Counted from the first letter of the stretch, positions 41,273 to 49,732 are shown. The stretch is DNA of 54,195 nt from an uncultured Dorea sp. (GCA_910588745.1 CAJURK010000019.1:1-54195); one strand, 5' to 3'. Numbers and translations are program-made. The notes: a model not told the origin generated them from the letters alone.

Positions 41273-42277
41273 TTGAAAGAAAAGCTTTTAGAAATTAAAG
41301 ATGAATACCTCTCCTTTTTTACTCCGGCCGGTGAAGTGAAGGCTTTGAACGGGGTTTCTTTCTCCATGGAGGAAGGGGAAGTCCTGGGAATTGTCGGTGA
41401 ATCCGGTTCTGGAAAATCGGTTACCGCATATTCGCTGATGGGCCTTACCGCTTATCCGGGAAAGCTTGTGGGAGGTACGATACGTTTTAACGGACATCAG
41501 GTGGATACGATGACCGAGAAGGAATTCCGCAAAATGCGCGGAAATGAAGTATCCATTATTTTTCAGGATCCGATGACAAGCTTAAACCCGGTATATACCA
41601 TTGGCAATCAGATCAGAGAGGTTATTCTCCTGCATACGGATAAGACGAAAAAAGAGGCGCAGGAGCGTGCGAGAGAGCTGTTGGAACTGGTTGGGATCAA
41701 CGAACCGGATAAGCGGCTGAAGCAGTATCCTCACGAGCTGTCCGGCGGTATGCGCCAGCGTGTTATGATTGCAATCGCCCTTGCCTGCGAGCCGAAGCTT
41801 TTGATTGCCGACGAGCCGACTACGGCGCTTGACGTTACGATACAGGCGCAGATTCTGGAGCTTATGCAGGAATTGAGAGAAAAGCTGGGCATGAGTATTA
41901 TTATGATTACGCATGATTTGGGCGTGGTTGCAAGCATGTGTGAGAAGATTGCGGTTATGTATGCGGGACACATTGTAGAGTATGGAACGGCGGATGAGAT
42001 TTTCTATTCGCCGAAGCATGAGTATACGAAGGGATTGATTAAGTCGATTCCGAAGCTTGACACAAAGGAAGACGAGCGTTTGATTCCGATTGAGGGACAG
42101 CCGGTGGATCTTCTGAATCCGCCGAAAGGGTGTCCGTTTGCGCCGAGATGTTCAAGTTGTATGAAAATCTGTCTGGACAAAATGCCGCCAAAGACAGAGT
42201 TAAGCGATACACATTACAGTCATTGCTGGCTGCTTCAGAAAGAACAGTTTGAGGAAGGAGGCAGGGACTGTGAATAA
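41273..42277 (+). CDS. oppD: peptide/oligopeptide ABC transporter ATPase OppD
   Basis: 334 residues. Walker A GESGSGKSVT, signature LSGGMRQRVMIA, Walker B LLIADEPTTALDVTIQ and H-loop ITHDLGVVA. The C-terminal extension GCPFAPRCSSCMKIC is the cysteine-rich oligopeptide-transport motif that in several OppD/DppD proteins holds an iron-sulfur cluster. The start is TTG 41273, after AAAGGAGG; a GTG just upstream is out of frame. Sixteen bp separate it from oppC, and its end overlaps oppF. Confidence 0.95.
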   Translation: MKEKLLEIKDEYLSFFTPAGEVKALNGVSFSMEEGEVLGIVGESGSGKSVTAYSLMGLTAYPGKLVGGTIRFNGHQVDTMTEKEFRKMRGNEVSIIFQDPMTSLNPVYTIGNQIREVILLHTDKTKKEAQERARELLELVGINEPDKRLKQYPHELSGGMRQRVMIAIALACEPKLLIADEPTTALDVTIQAQILELMQELREKLGMSIIMITHDLGVVASMCEKIAVMYAGHIVEYGTADEIFYSPKHEYTKGLIKSIPKLDTKEDERLIPIEGQPVDLLNPPKGCPFAPRCSSCMKICLDKMPPKTELSDTHYSHCWLLQKEQFEEGGRDCE

Positions 42278-43331
42278 GCAAGAGATTTTGATGGAAATAC
42301 AGCATTTGCAGCAGTATTTTCCTGCGGGAGGTTACGGAAAGCATAAACGTGTTGTGAAGGCTGTGGACGACGTGTCCTTTGCAATCCGAAGAGGAGAGAC
42401 GTTAGGGCTTGTAGGCGAGTCGGGCTGCGGAAAGACCACCATCGGCCGTACGATGCTCCGGCTGTATGAGCCTACGGACGGGCGGATTATCTACGACGGG
42501 AAGATTATATTCGACAGTGGGAAGCATCCGCTGCAGAATCCGGACGGTACGCCGAAATTAGATGAAAAGGGAAACGTAGTTTTAGGGACGAAGGCTGCCG
42601 AGGATATGCTGCCGTACCGGCGAAAGATGCAGATTGTTTTTCAGGATCCATATGCAAGCTTGGATCCGCGTATGACGATCGGAGATATCGTAGGAGAACC
42701 GATTGATATCCATAAGCTTGCGGACAGTAAGGAAGAAAGGCGTAAGCGTATCCTTACTCTTTTGGAGCGTGTGGGACTCAATAGCGAACATGCAAACCGG
42801 TATCCCCATGAATTTTCGGGAGGCCAGCGGCAGCGCGTAGGGATTGCCCGGGCGCTGGCGGTAGATCCGGAGTTTATTGTCTGCGACGAGCCGGTATCTG
42901 CGCTGGACGTATCGATACAGGCCCAGGTGGTCAATATGTTTGAGGATCTTCAGAAGGAGATGGGACTGACCTATCTTTTCATCGCCCACGACTTAAGCAT
43001 TGTGAAGCATATTTCTGACCGTATCGGCGTTATGTACCTTGGAAAGCTGGTAGAGCTTGCAGACAGCTATGAACTGATTACAAAGAGCGCGCATCCATAT
43101 ACGCGCAGCTTGATTTCGGCAATTCCGATCGCAGACCCGAAGACGGCCAGGGCGTCTAAGCGGATTCCGCTGCAGGGAGACGTGCCGAGTCCGTTAAATC
43201 CGCCGAGCGGCTGCCGTTTCCGGACAAGGTGTCCGTATGCGACAGAACAGTGCGCCGAAGAGTGTCCGGAATTTAAGGAGATCAGCCCGGGACATTGGGC
43301 GGCCTGCCATAATCTGGACAAGCTGAATTAA
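42270..43331 (+). CDS. oppF: peptide/oligopeptide ABC transporter ATPase OppF
   Basis: 353 residues from GTG 42270, 8 bp after AGGAGG, overlapping the oppD end by 8 bp; an in-frame TTG at 42249 is upstream of that ribosome site. Walker A GESGCGKTTIGR, an insertion typical of OppF (IIFDSGKHPLQNPDGTPKLDEKGN, shortened), signature FSGGQRQRVGIA, Walker B FIVCDEPVSALDVSIQ, and the cysteine-rich C-terminal motif GCRFRTRCPYATEQC. It pairs with OppD. Confidence 0.95.
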   Translation: MNKQEILMEIQHLQQYFPAGGYGKHKRVVKAVDDVSFAIRRGETLGLVGESGCGKTTIGRTMLRLYEPTDGRIIYDGKIIFDSGKHPLQNPDGTPKLDEKGNVVLGTKAAEDMLPYRRKMQIVFQDPYASLDPRMTIGDIVGEPIDIHKLADSKEERRKRILTLLERVGLNSEHANRYPHEFSGGQRQRVGIARALAVDPEFIVCDEPVSALDVSIQAQVVNMFEDLQKEMGLTYLFIAHDLSIVKHISDRIGVMYLGKLVELADSYELITKSAHPYTRSLISAIPIADPKTARASKRIPLQGDVPSPLNPPSGCRFRTRCPYATEQCAEECPEFKEISPGHWAACHNLDKLN

Positions 43332-43342
43332 GATGGTATCCT

Positions 43343-43361
43343 ATATGCGAAAGCATATTTT
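43343..43361 (+). other. GNRA hairpin between oppF and oppA
   Basis: ATATGC (43343-43348), GAAA tetraloop, GCATAT (43353-43358), then TTT. In Opp-type operons such stems between the ATPase and the binding-protein genes alter their relative expression by partial termination or by protecting the 3' end of the upstream message. Confidence 0.5.
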
Positions 43362-43406
43362 GGATATAGAGCAGTTAATGCAAATAAAAAATGGAGGAAA
43401 GTTATT

Positions 43407-45119
43407 ATGAAAGCAAGAAGAATAGCAGCGATGCTGCTGACGGTTTGTATGACGCTTTCTCTCGCAGCCTGTGGCGGGAAAGGTTCTGGTTCTGACGATG
43501 CAGGGTCTTCCGAAGGCGCTTCCGGCAATGGCGGAGAAATTACAGCACAGATCGGACCGAACCCTGAGACATTGGATCCGGCGCTTAACAGCGCGATTGA
43601 CGGCGCAAACATGCTGATCACCCTGTTTGAGCCTCTGCTCATTATCGATGAGAATAATGAAGTACAGCCGGGGCAGGCTGAGGAGTATGAGGTAAGCGAC
43701 GATGGCCTTGTATGGACATTTACCATGCGCGATGGCCTGAAGTGGAGCGACGGCTCTGACCTTACGGCGAAGGATTTTGAATATACCTTTAAACGTCTCT
43801 GCGATACGGAGCTTGCCGCTCCTTATGGAGAAACTGTTGTAGGCATGATCGACGGTTATCAGGATGCTATCGGCAATCCGGATGAGGAAGGCAATACGAC
43901 AACAGAGCCTGATAAGGAGAAACTGAATGTTGTTGCAAGCGAGGATGGAAAGACACTTACCATTACATTAGCATATCCATGTTCTTATTTTGACAAGATT
44001 GCCGCATTTGCTACGATGAGTCCTGTTCAGCAGGCTACCATTGAAGAAAACGGCGATGCATGGTCAGTTGATCCGGAGACATACGTATGTAACGGACCGT
44101 ACATGATCAAAGAATGGACTCCAAGCGAGCGTATCGTATGTGAAAAGAACCCGAATTACAGCGGCGGCTGGGATTCTTCCCGTATTGTTACAGATACTTT
44201 GACATTCCTTCTGCTTGAGGATTCCAGCGCGGCTTACGCGGCTTATACAGGCGGAGAGGCTCAGATGATTAAGGATGTTCCTACTGAGGAGATTCCTAGT
44301 CTTACGTCGGTAGAGGACGGCGGGGATTACTATGTAGATCCGATTCTCGGTACTTACTACTTAAGTATGCAGACACAAAAAGAGCCGTTCAATGATGTGA
44401 ATGTACGTAAGGCGCTGAATCTTGCTATTGACCGTGATTATATTGCAAATGTAATCATGCAGGGTACCTACAGCCCGGCATATAACTTTGTCGGCGCTGG
44501 AGTTATCGATGCAGATCCGAATGAGATGTTCTATGACGTAGCTGTTGATGCAAACGGCGGAAAGCCTTATATCAGCGAGGATTATGAAGCAAATCTGGAA
44601 GAGGCAAAGAAAGCTCTCGCAGATGCGGGTTATCCAGATGGAGAAGGTTTCCCGACCATCACATATTCTACGAATGATCAGGGATATCATGTGGCGGTAG
44701 CCGAGTATCTCCAGAGCTGCTATAAGGAGCTTGGAATTACGATGAATATCGATAAGGTTGAGTGGACTTCCTTTACTCCACAGCGCCGCGCCGGCGATTA
44801 CGATATGGCCCGTAACGGATGGGTTTACGATTACAACGATGCGTCTAATATGATTGAGCTACTCTATTCTACAAACGGAAATAACGACGGAAAGTATAAG
44901 AGCAAGGAATTTGACGCGGTAATCGATAAGTCCAGATGTGCGGATGTTGAAGAGCATTATGCGGCGCTTCACGAGGCTGAGAAGATCATGATGGAAGATT
45001 ATGCATGTATTCCGGTTGCTTGCTACAATGACTTCTGGCTGCAGTCTCCATCCCTGAAGGGAACATGGCACAGTCCGTACGGATACTGGTACTTCCAGTA
45101 CGGATATATTGAGGAGTAA
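43407..45119 (+). CDS. oppA: peptide/nickel-type ABC substrate-binding lipoprotein OppA
   Basis: 570 residues. A basic N-terminus and hydrophobic stretch end in the lipobox SLAAC with C22, so it is a lipoprotein tethered outside the membrane. The SBP_bac_5 family features are ITAQIGPNPETLDPAL near the start, GLVWTFTMRDGLKWSDG, KDFEYTFKRL, and a C-terminal LLYSTNGNNDGKYKSKEFDAVIDKS region. It captures the substrate and delivers it to OppBC; many members bind peptides, but nickel, opines and other compounds occur. AGGAAAG precedes ATG by a suitable distance. Last gene of oppBCDFA; the terminator follows at 45176-45213. Confidence 0.95.
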   Translation: MKARRIAAMLLTVCMTLSLAACGGKGSGSDDAGSSEGASGNGGEITAQIGPNPETLDPALNSAIDGANMLITLFEPLLIIDENNEVQPGQAEEYEVSDDGLVWTFTMRDGLKWSDGSDLTAKDFEYTFKRLCDTELAAPYGETVVGMIDGYQDAIGNPDEEGNTTTEPDKEKLNVVASEDGKTLTITLAYPCSYFDKIAAFATMSPVQQATIEENGDAWSVDPETYVCNGPYMIKEWTPSERIVCEKNPNYSGGWDSSRIVTDTLTFLLLEDSSAAYAAYTGGEAQMIKDVPTEEIPSLTSVEDGGDYYVDPILGTYYLSMQTQKEPFNDVNVRKALNLAIDRDYIANVIMQGTYSPAYNFVGAGVIDADPNEMFYDVAVDANGGKPYISEDYEANLEEAKKALADAGYPDGEGFPTITYSTNDQGYHVAVAEYLQSCYKELGITMNIDKVEWTSFTPQRRAGDYDMARNGWVYDYNDASNMIELLYSTNGNNDGKYKSKEFDAVIDKSRCADVEEHYAALHEAEKIMMEDYACIPVACYNDFWLQSPSLKGTWHSPYGYWYFQYGYIEE

Positions 45120-45162
45120 TTTATGCCTTATTGGACATTAGTAGTTCAATAAGTATTAAATA

Positions 45163-45213
45163 TTGAGAATTTTTGCGCCTGGTGATATAATATCATCGGG
45201 CGTTATTCTTTTT
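45163..45213 (+). terminator. opp operon terminator with an overlapping promoter-like sequence
   Basis: CGCCTGGTGATA (45176-45187) pairs with TATCATCGGGCG (45191-45202) over twelve pairs with two G-U and a three-base loop, followed by TTATTCTTTTT (45203-45213). Inside lies TATAAT (45186-45191), 17 bp after TTGAGA (45163-45168), which would also be a good promoter for the downstream genes. The terminator reading is the firmer one. Confidence 0.75.
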
Positions 45214-45441
45214 GGAAAATGCATCTGGTTCTATTTGGCTTATCGTATCCGGTAACGGGCGAAGAAGGTGCTGACCATTCGGCGGCAACCGAAGACGAGT
45301 CCGGTAATTCTGGTCTGCTTGTATATTCTTAAAAGAATCCGCGCTTACGATTTCCCCATAAAAAGGGCTGAAAGACAGGGGACGCATCCGGTTTATACGC
45401 ATGCCGGCGCGCCGTTTTATCAGCAGAAAAGGAGAAAGAAA
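45214..45441 (+). other. unexplained leader of the ECF S-component gene
   Basis: 228 bp between the opp terminator and the ECF gene. No coding frame with a family match is present. Local stems include TTCGG/CCGAA (45278-45291), ATTCTT/AAGAAT (45325-45338) and CCCC/GGGG (45354-45381). I checked by eye for cobalamin, TPP, FMN, THF, SAM, lysine, c-di-GMP, M-box and yybP cores and for a T-box and found none convincing. If the promoter at 45163-45191 is real, the leader is about 245 nt. Confidence 0.5.
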
Positions 45442-46065
45442 ATGAAAACAATGGCAGCAACGAAAACAAACACAAAAGGAAACACCCGTTATATGGTAGA
45501 ACTTGCATTAATGATCGCGATTATCTTGATCATGGCATTTACGCCGCTGGGGTATTTGAGGACGCCGGGGCTTTCGATTACGTTCCTTACGGTACCGGTG
45601 GCAGTGGGAGCAATGATTCTTGGCCCGATGGGCGGAGCTATCTGTGGTTTTGCGTTTGGCTTAACGAGCTTGATGCAGTGCTTTGGTATGAGCGCTATGG
45701 GAGCGATGCTTCTTAGCATCAATCCCTTTGGAACGGCGGTTACCTGTATTGTACCCAGGGTTTTGGAAGGACTCTTGTGCGGCCTGGTCTTTCGGGGCGT
45801 AAGAAGTAAGAAGAAAAACCTTGCTTATTTTATCGGCGGTTTGACTTGTCCAGCGCTGAATACGGTTTTGTATATGTCTTTCCTTGTGTTGTTTTTCTAC
45901 AATACGGAGTATATCCAGGGATTTGTGGAGGCGCTGGGGGTATCGAATCCGCTGACGTTTGTCGCCGCGTTCGTTGGAATGCAGGGAGCCGTTGAGGCGG
46001 CAGTGTGTACCGTGGTGTCCGCGGCTGTTGCGCGCGCGCTTGCGGCAGCTTTAAAAGCAGCATAG
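45442..46065 (+). CDS. ECF transporter S component (vitamin uptake)
   Basis: 207 residues from ATG 45442 (10 bp after AAGGAG). About six helices, with the ECF motifs VELALMIAIILIMAFTPLGYL and FLTVPVAVGAMILGPMGGAICGFAFGLTSLMQCFG (shortened), which resemble the pantothenate/panT-like group of S components. Such proteins bind a vitamin or related small molecule and use a shared energising module (EcfA, A', T) encoded elsewhere; no ATPase is adjacent. The ligand is not certain. It lies 73 bp before the cyclodeaminase gene and probably shares its transcript. Confidence 0.85.
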   Translation: MKTMAATKTNTKGNTRYMVELALMIAIILIMAFTPLGYLRTPGLSITFLTVPVAVGAMILGPMGGAICGFAFGLTSLMQCFGMSAMGAMLLSINPFGTAVTCIVPRVLEGLLCGLVFRGVRSKKKNLAYFIGGLTCPALNTVLYMSFLVLFFYNTEYIQGFVEALGVSNPLTFVAAFVGMQGAVEAAVCTVVSAAVARALAAALKAA

Positions 46066-46138
46066 GACAGTCTTTCTGGTTACCATGTTTTTCAATGAAC
46101 GGCGCATGATAAATTTAAAATTGCGAGGAGAACAAGTT

Positions 46139-47089
46139 ATGGTTATTTTAAGTAAAGAAGAGATTGAAGCGCTGGTCGATCCGAACGAGATGATGGACGC
46201 CATTGAGGAGGCATATCGGATTTTCGGAGAGAACGAGTTTTATATGCCGGAGAGGCCGGTGGTGGAGCATGAGAACAAAACGCTGATGTATATGCCCTGT
46301 TACACAAAGGAGGTAATTGGGACGAAGATCTTAAGCATTTTTCCGGAGAATGCCAAGCTTGGCCTGCCTTCCATTGACGGGGCGGTGCTTTTAAATGACC
46401 AGAAGACGGGAGCGCCCATAGCGGTGTTAGACGGACAGTCAGTTACGGCCTGGCGTACAGGAGCGGTAGGTGGAGTGGGAATCCGCCATTTGTCCAGGAG
46501 GGACTGCCATACGGTAGGAATCGTGGGAGCGGGTGTGCAGGGATTCCATCTGGCCGTCTATGCCTGCGCGGCAAGAGATATCCGTACCGTGTACGTATAT
46601 AACCACAGCGACAGAGATCTGACAGATTTTCTCGCAAGACTAAAGAAAGCTATTGCGAATCCAGCTATAGAAGTAGTACAATGTAAGGCAGTGGAGGAGC
46701 TGGTAAAAAATAGTGATATTATCTGTACTGCCACCCCTTCTGCAGAACCCGTACTGCCCAATGATAAGGAACTTCTCCGGGGCAAATGTATCATTGCCGT
46801 AGGTTCCTACACGCCAAAGATGCGGGAAATCCCGGATGCGATCTGGGATTTGGCGGATAAGGTGTATATTGAACTTCCCTATGCCTGTGAGGAGAGCGGG
46901 GATTTGAGCCAGCCTCTGGCGGAGGGAAGACTCACTATGGACAGGACGGTTCTTATGGATGAGTTCTTAAAGTCTGACGCGGATAAAGAAGAGATTGCCA
47001 GAGGCACTACGTATTTCAAATCCGTAGGAATGGCGCTGTTTGATATTTGCGCAGCAAAGAAATTATTAGAAAAAGCAAAGGAGAGATGA
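46139..47089 (+). CDS. ornithine cyclodeaminase/mu-crystallin family protein
   Basis: 316 residues from ATG 46139, 8 bp after GCGAGGAG; the frame extends further up but without a ribosome site. The OCD family motifs are TKILSIFPENAKLGLPSIDG, the catalytic-site stretch AWRTGAVGGVGIRHLSR, the Rossmann GIVGAGVQGFHLAVYACA (G-x-G-x-x-G), and CTATPSAEPV. Family members act as ornithine cyclodeaminase, alanine dehydrogenase, opine or N-alkyl-amino-acid dehydrogenase or ketimine reductase, all through an imine intermediate with NAD(P)H. The residues that would separate these activities cannot be settled by eye. It sits 2 bp from ridA. Confidence 0.88.
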   Translation: MVILSKEEIEALVDPNEMMDAIEEAYRIFGENEFYMPERPVVEHENKTLMYMPCYTKEVIGTKILSIFPENAKLGLPSIDGAVLLNDQKTGAPIAVLDGQSVTAWRTGAVGGVGIRHLSRRDCHTVGIVGAGVQGFHLAVYACAARDIRTVYVYNHSDRDLTDFLARLKKAIANPAIEVVQCKAVEELVKNSDIICTATPSAEPVLPNDKELLRGKCIIAVGSYTPKMREIPDAIWDLADKVYIELPYACEESGDLSQPLAEGRLTMDRTVLMDEFLKSDADKEEIARGTTYFKSVGMALFDICAAKKLLEKAKER

Positions 47090-47091
47090 AG

Positions 47092-47466
47092 ATGAAGGTA
47101 GTAGCGACAGAGAAAGCGCCAAAAGCTTTAGGGCCTTACTCCCAGGGCTATGTGCATGGCGGTATCTTGTATTCCGCAGGTCAGATTGCAATCAATCCGG
47201 AGAAAGACGCGGTTGTAGCGGTTACTATTGAAGATCAGACCGAACAGGTATGCAAGAATCTTGGGGAAGTTTTGAAGGAAGCAGGCACAGATTTTGACCA
47301 CGTACTTAAGACCACTTGTTTTTTGGCGGATATGGGAGATTTCGCGGCGTTTAATGAAGTTTACGGCAAGTATTTTACGTCGAAACCGGCAAGAAGCTGT
47401 GTGGCGGTAAAGACGCTTCCAAAGGGAGTTCTCTGCGAGGTAGAGCTGATTGCGGCAGTAGAGTAG
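47092..47466 (+). CDS. ridA: RidA family reactive-imine deaminase
   Basis: 124 residues, the typical RidA length, from ATG 47092, 8 bp after AAAGGAG (47077-47083); a start at 47086, overlapping the upstream stop, would be nearly on top of that site. Motifs: GPYSQGYVHGGILYSAGQI, QVCKNLGEVLKEAGTDFDHVLKTTCFL (shortened), NEVYGKYF, and PARSCVAVKTLPKGVLCEVELIA, the last containing the catalytic-site arginine (R in ARSC). RidA hydrolyses reactive enamine/imine intermediates. Next to an OCD-family enzyme this suggests cleanup of its imine products. Confidence 0.94.
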   Translation: MKVVATEKAPKALGPYSQGYVHGGILYSAGQIAINPEKDAVVAVTIEDQTEQVCKNLGEVLKEAGTDFDHVLKTTCFLADMGDFAAFNEVYGKYFTSKPARSCVAVKTLPKGVLCEVELIAAVE

Positions 47467-47539
47467 GAGCAGATTCTTAGTGAATTAAAATTTTATCCAT
47501 TGAATGATGAAGAATAAAAGATATGTCAGGAGGAAATAA

Positions 47540-48376
47540 ATGATGGAAGAGCAGCAAAAAAACGATTGTGCGCCGTCTGACTGCGCAGGCTGTGCGCATG
47601 CAGACTCATGTACCAGTAAACCGGAGGATTTCAGCGAGCCGGCCAATGCGTTTTCGCATATTGACAAGGTGATTGCGGTTGTTAGCGGTAAAGGCGGCGT
47701 CGGCAAATCTATGGTAACATCCTCCCTTGCGCGTATGATGCGGACGCAGGGATATAATGTAGGTATTCTGGACGCGGATATTACGGGTCCTTCTATTCCG
47801 AAGATGTATGGGATACACGAGGCGGCTAAGGGAAGCAGCGAAGGGATTTTTCCCTGCGAGGCCGCGGACGGAACCAAGATCATGTCTGTAAATCTGTTGT
47901 TAGAGCATGAGGACGATCCGGTTATCTGGAGAGGACCGGTGATTGCGGGGGTAGTAAAGCAGTTCTGGTCAGACGTTATGTGGGGGGAACTGGACTATCT
48001 CTTTGTGGATATGCCTCCCGGAACCGGCGACGTGCCGCTTACCGTATTTCAGTCCCTGCCGGTGGACGGCGTTGTGATTGTTACCTCTCCGCAGGATCTG
48101 GTGCGGATGATCGTAAGGAAAGCTTATAATATGGCTCAGGCAATGAATATTCCGGTTATTGGAGTTGTGGAGAATTACAGCTATCTGAAATGCCCGGACT
48201 GCGGGAAAGAGATTGCCGTATTCGGGAAGAGCCGTATCGACGAGATTGCCGAAGAGCTTGGGCTTCCGGTACTTGGCAAGATGCCGATTGACGCGGAACT
48301 TGCAGAGGCGGTAGAGTCAGAGAGGTTCTATGAAATCGATAACCAGTATCTGGAGAGCGCTGTGAATAAATTGTAA
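47540..48376 (+). CDS. Mrp/NBP35 family ATP-binding iron-sulfur protein
   Basis: 278 residues. The N-terminus has cysteines (CAPSDCAGCAHADSC), an extension found in Nbp35-like members. The P-loop is GKGGVGKSMVTSSLARMM with the deviant Walker A lysine, followed by LDADITGPSIPKMYG, DMPPGTGDVPLTVFQSLP and, late, the CPDCGKE pair that binds the Fe-S cluster. These proteins carry and transfer iron-sulfur clusters. ATG 47540 follows AGGAGG; a second ATG lies one codon in. It is 73 bp after ridA and may be a separate unit; a clear terminator follows. Confidence 0.93.
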   Translation: MMEEQQKNDCAPSDCAGCAHADSCTSKPEDFSEPANAFSHIDKVIAVVSGKGGVGKSMVTSSLARMMRTQGYNVGILDADITGPSIPKMYGIHEAAKGSSEGIFPCEAADGTKIMSVNLLLEHEDDPVIWRGPVIAGVVKQFWSDVMWGELDYLFVDMPPGTGDVPLTVFQSLPVDGVVIVTSPQDLVRMIVRKAYNMAQAMNIPVIGVVENYSYLKCPDCGKEIAVFGKSRIDEIAEELGLPVLGKMPIDAELAEAVESERFYEIDNQYLESAVNKL

Positions 48377-48398
48377 AGATTGGATGGTTATAACATGG

Positions 48399-48442
48399 AA
48401 TAGAGAAAAGATGGTTGTTGTCAGCCGTCTTTTCTCTATTTT
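48399..48442. terminator. terminator between mrp-like gene and LacI gene
   Basis: AATAGAGAAAAGATGG (48399-48414) pairs with CCGTCTTTTCTCTATT (48425-48440) over 16 pairs including one G-U, followed by TTTT (48439-48442). The flanking genes converge, so it probably works in both directions. Confidence 0.75.
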
Positions 48443-48460
48443 CATATATAGAAATTAATC

Positions 48461-49480
48461 TTAGGTTGTCTGCCCAGTCAATAAATGAGGGGGGATTATC
48501 CGGTTCTTTTCATGGACCGGTTCGTTTTTCAAAAGTTTTTCCAATATGCTGCAGGCATGCTTTGCCAGCAGCTTTGTATTTTGCTGGATGGAGGTAATAT
48601 TTAAAATGGAATTACAGGTTACGGAAATGCCGTCGAATCCAATGATGCGGATATCGTCGGGGATCCGCAGCCCGGAATTCTGCACGCCCACCACGGCTCC
48701 TAATGCCCGGGAATCGTTGATGGCAAAAATGCTGTCAAAGGAGAGGCTTTTTGCGATTAGGTACTGAACCATATCACGGCTTTCAATAAAGGGATGCTTG
48801 ATATGGGGAAGGCAGATGATCTGTTCATCCGAAAATAAAATATTATTTTTGGACCATGCATTTTGAAACCCTTTGATCCGGTCTTCGGAGCGGTGTGTTA
48901 TCTGGGCTCCAGTTAGGAGGATCGGCCTGCGGCTGCCGCGGCGGAATAGTTCTTGGGCGGCTAGCTGTCCGGAAACATAATGGTCGCTCTGCACTCGGTA
49001 CAGCGCTGGAGTTTGCTCCGGCGGATCGTTGCAGTCAACCCAGACGCAAGGAATATTTGGATGGAAGATTTCCCTAATTGACAAGTAATCGCAGCTAATC
49101 AGAATCATACCCAAGACTCCGGATTCGTATAAAGTTTCCACAGAAGCCGGAAGGTAATCCGAATTGCCCTGGGTGTTGGCGATTACAACGCGTATGTCCT
49201 GCTGCATAAAATATTCAGCGGCATATTGCTGGATGCTGATGTAGTAATCCGATGCGCTGGACGTCATAAGGATGCCGATTTTTGGCGCGCAGGTTCTGTC
49301 TTGTGCGCCGGATGCGGGGTGGGGAAGGGGGTAGTGATATTTTTGTAAGATATCGAGTACCTTGCGGCGGGTATCTTCAGACACCTTTGGGGCGTTATTT
49401 AAAACCCGGGAAACGGTTGCCGTTGATACGCCGCACTCCTGCGCGATAGAACGAATGGATACTTCTTTTCTTTGAGCCAT
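48461..49480 (-). CDS. LacI family transcriptional regulator
   Basis: 339 residues from ATG 49480, after GGAGGTG on the minus strand (49485-49491); the frame to 49540 has no ribosome site. The N-terminal helix-turn-helix with VSIRSIAQECGVSTATVSRVLNNAPKVSEDTR (shortened) is followed by a periplasmic-binding-protein-like sugar domain (about 60-330). It is divergent from a beta-glucoside PTS and GH1 gene and is the likely repressor; such regulators usually respond to a phosphorylated sugar. A perfect ATGTAACGTTACAT palindrome (49700-49713) and TGTAAATTTACA (49581-49592) lie in the promoter region. Confidence 0.94.
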   Translation of the reverse strand: MAQRKEVSIRSIAQECGVSTATVSRVLNNAPKVSEDTRRKVLDILQKYHYPLPHPASGAQDRTCAPKIGILMTSSASDYYISIQQYAAEYFMQQDIRVVIANTQGNSDYLPASVETLYESGVLGMILISCDYLSIREIFHPNIPCVWVDCNDPPEQTPALYRVQSDHYVSGQLAAQELFRRGSRRPILLTGAQITHRSEDRIKGFQNAWSKNNILFSDEQIICLPHIKHPFIESRDMVQYLIAKSLSFDSIFAINDSRALGAVVGVQNSGLRIPDDIRIIGFDGISVTCNSILNITSIQQNTKLLAKHACSILEKLLKNEPVHEKNRIIPPHLLTGQTT

Positions 49481-49509
49481 GCTGCACCTCCGGTATTTGT
49501 TAAAAAGGA

Positions 49510-49518
49510 TTATAGCAT
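49510..49518 (-). promoter_or_regulatory. extended -10 promoter of the LacI gene
   Basis: On the minus strand TG-C-TATAAT (49510-49518) lies 30 bp upstream of the LacI start, with no clear -35. Confidence 0.55.
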
Positions 49519-49570
49519 AATAAATATAAATATAGCACAAATAGATGAAAATGTTAAGGGATGTAACAAA

Positions 49571-49592
49571 ATGTAACGTATGTAAATTTACA
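49571..49592. promoter_or_regulatory. candidate upstream LacI operator sites
   Basis: ATGTAACGTA (49571-49580), a half of the palindrome at 49700, is followed at once by the perfect 12-bp palindrome TGTAAATTTACA (49581-49592). These lie about 110-130 bp upstream of the main operator, a spacing compatible with DNA looping by a LacI-type tetramer. Confidence 0.5.
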
Positions 49593-49642
49593 CAAAAATA
49601 CTGTATAAAAATTAGTAAAAAGGACGAAAGTAAATTTAGACA

Positions 49643-49713
49643 TTGCGAAAATACAAGGATAATGATATATTATCCAATGTGAAACACGTGTAAATAATAA
49701 TGTAACGTTACAT
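49643..49713 (+). promoter_or_regulatory. promoter and main operator of the PTS-GH1 operon
   Basis: TTGCGA (49643-49648) and TATATT (49666-49671) with a 17-bp spacer. The perfect 14-bp palindrome ATGTAACGTTACAT (49700-49713) begins about 22 bp after the expected transcription start and ends just before the ribosome site (AAGGAAGGAG, 49717-49726). It is the best candidate site for the divergent LacI protein. Confidence 0.7.
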
Positions 49714-49732
49714 GAAAAGGAAGGAGAAAAAC

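Noticed and set aside
45193..45441. Known riboswitch classes or a T-box in the ECF leader
   Set aside because: No T-box TGGNACC core and no conserved core of the classes that I can recall; left as unexplained structure.
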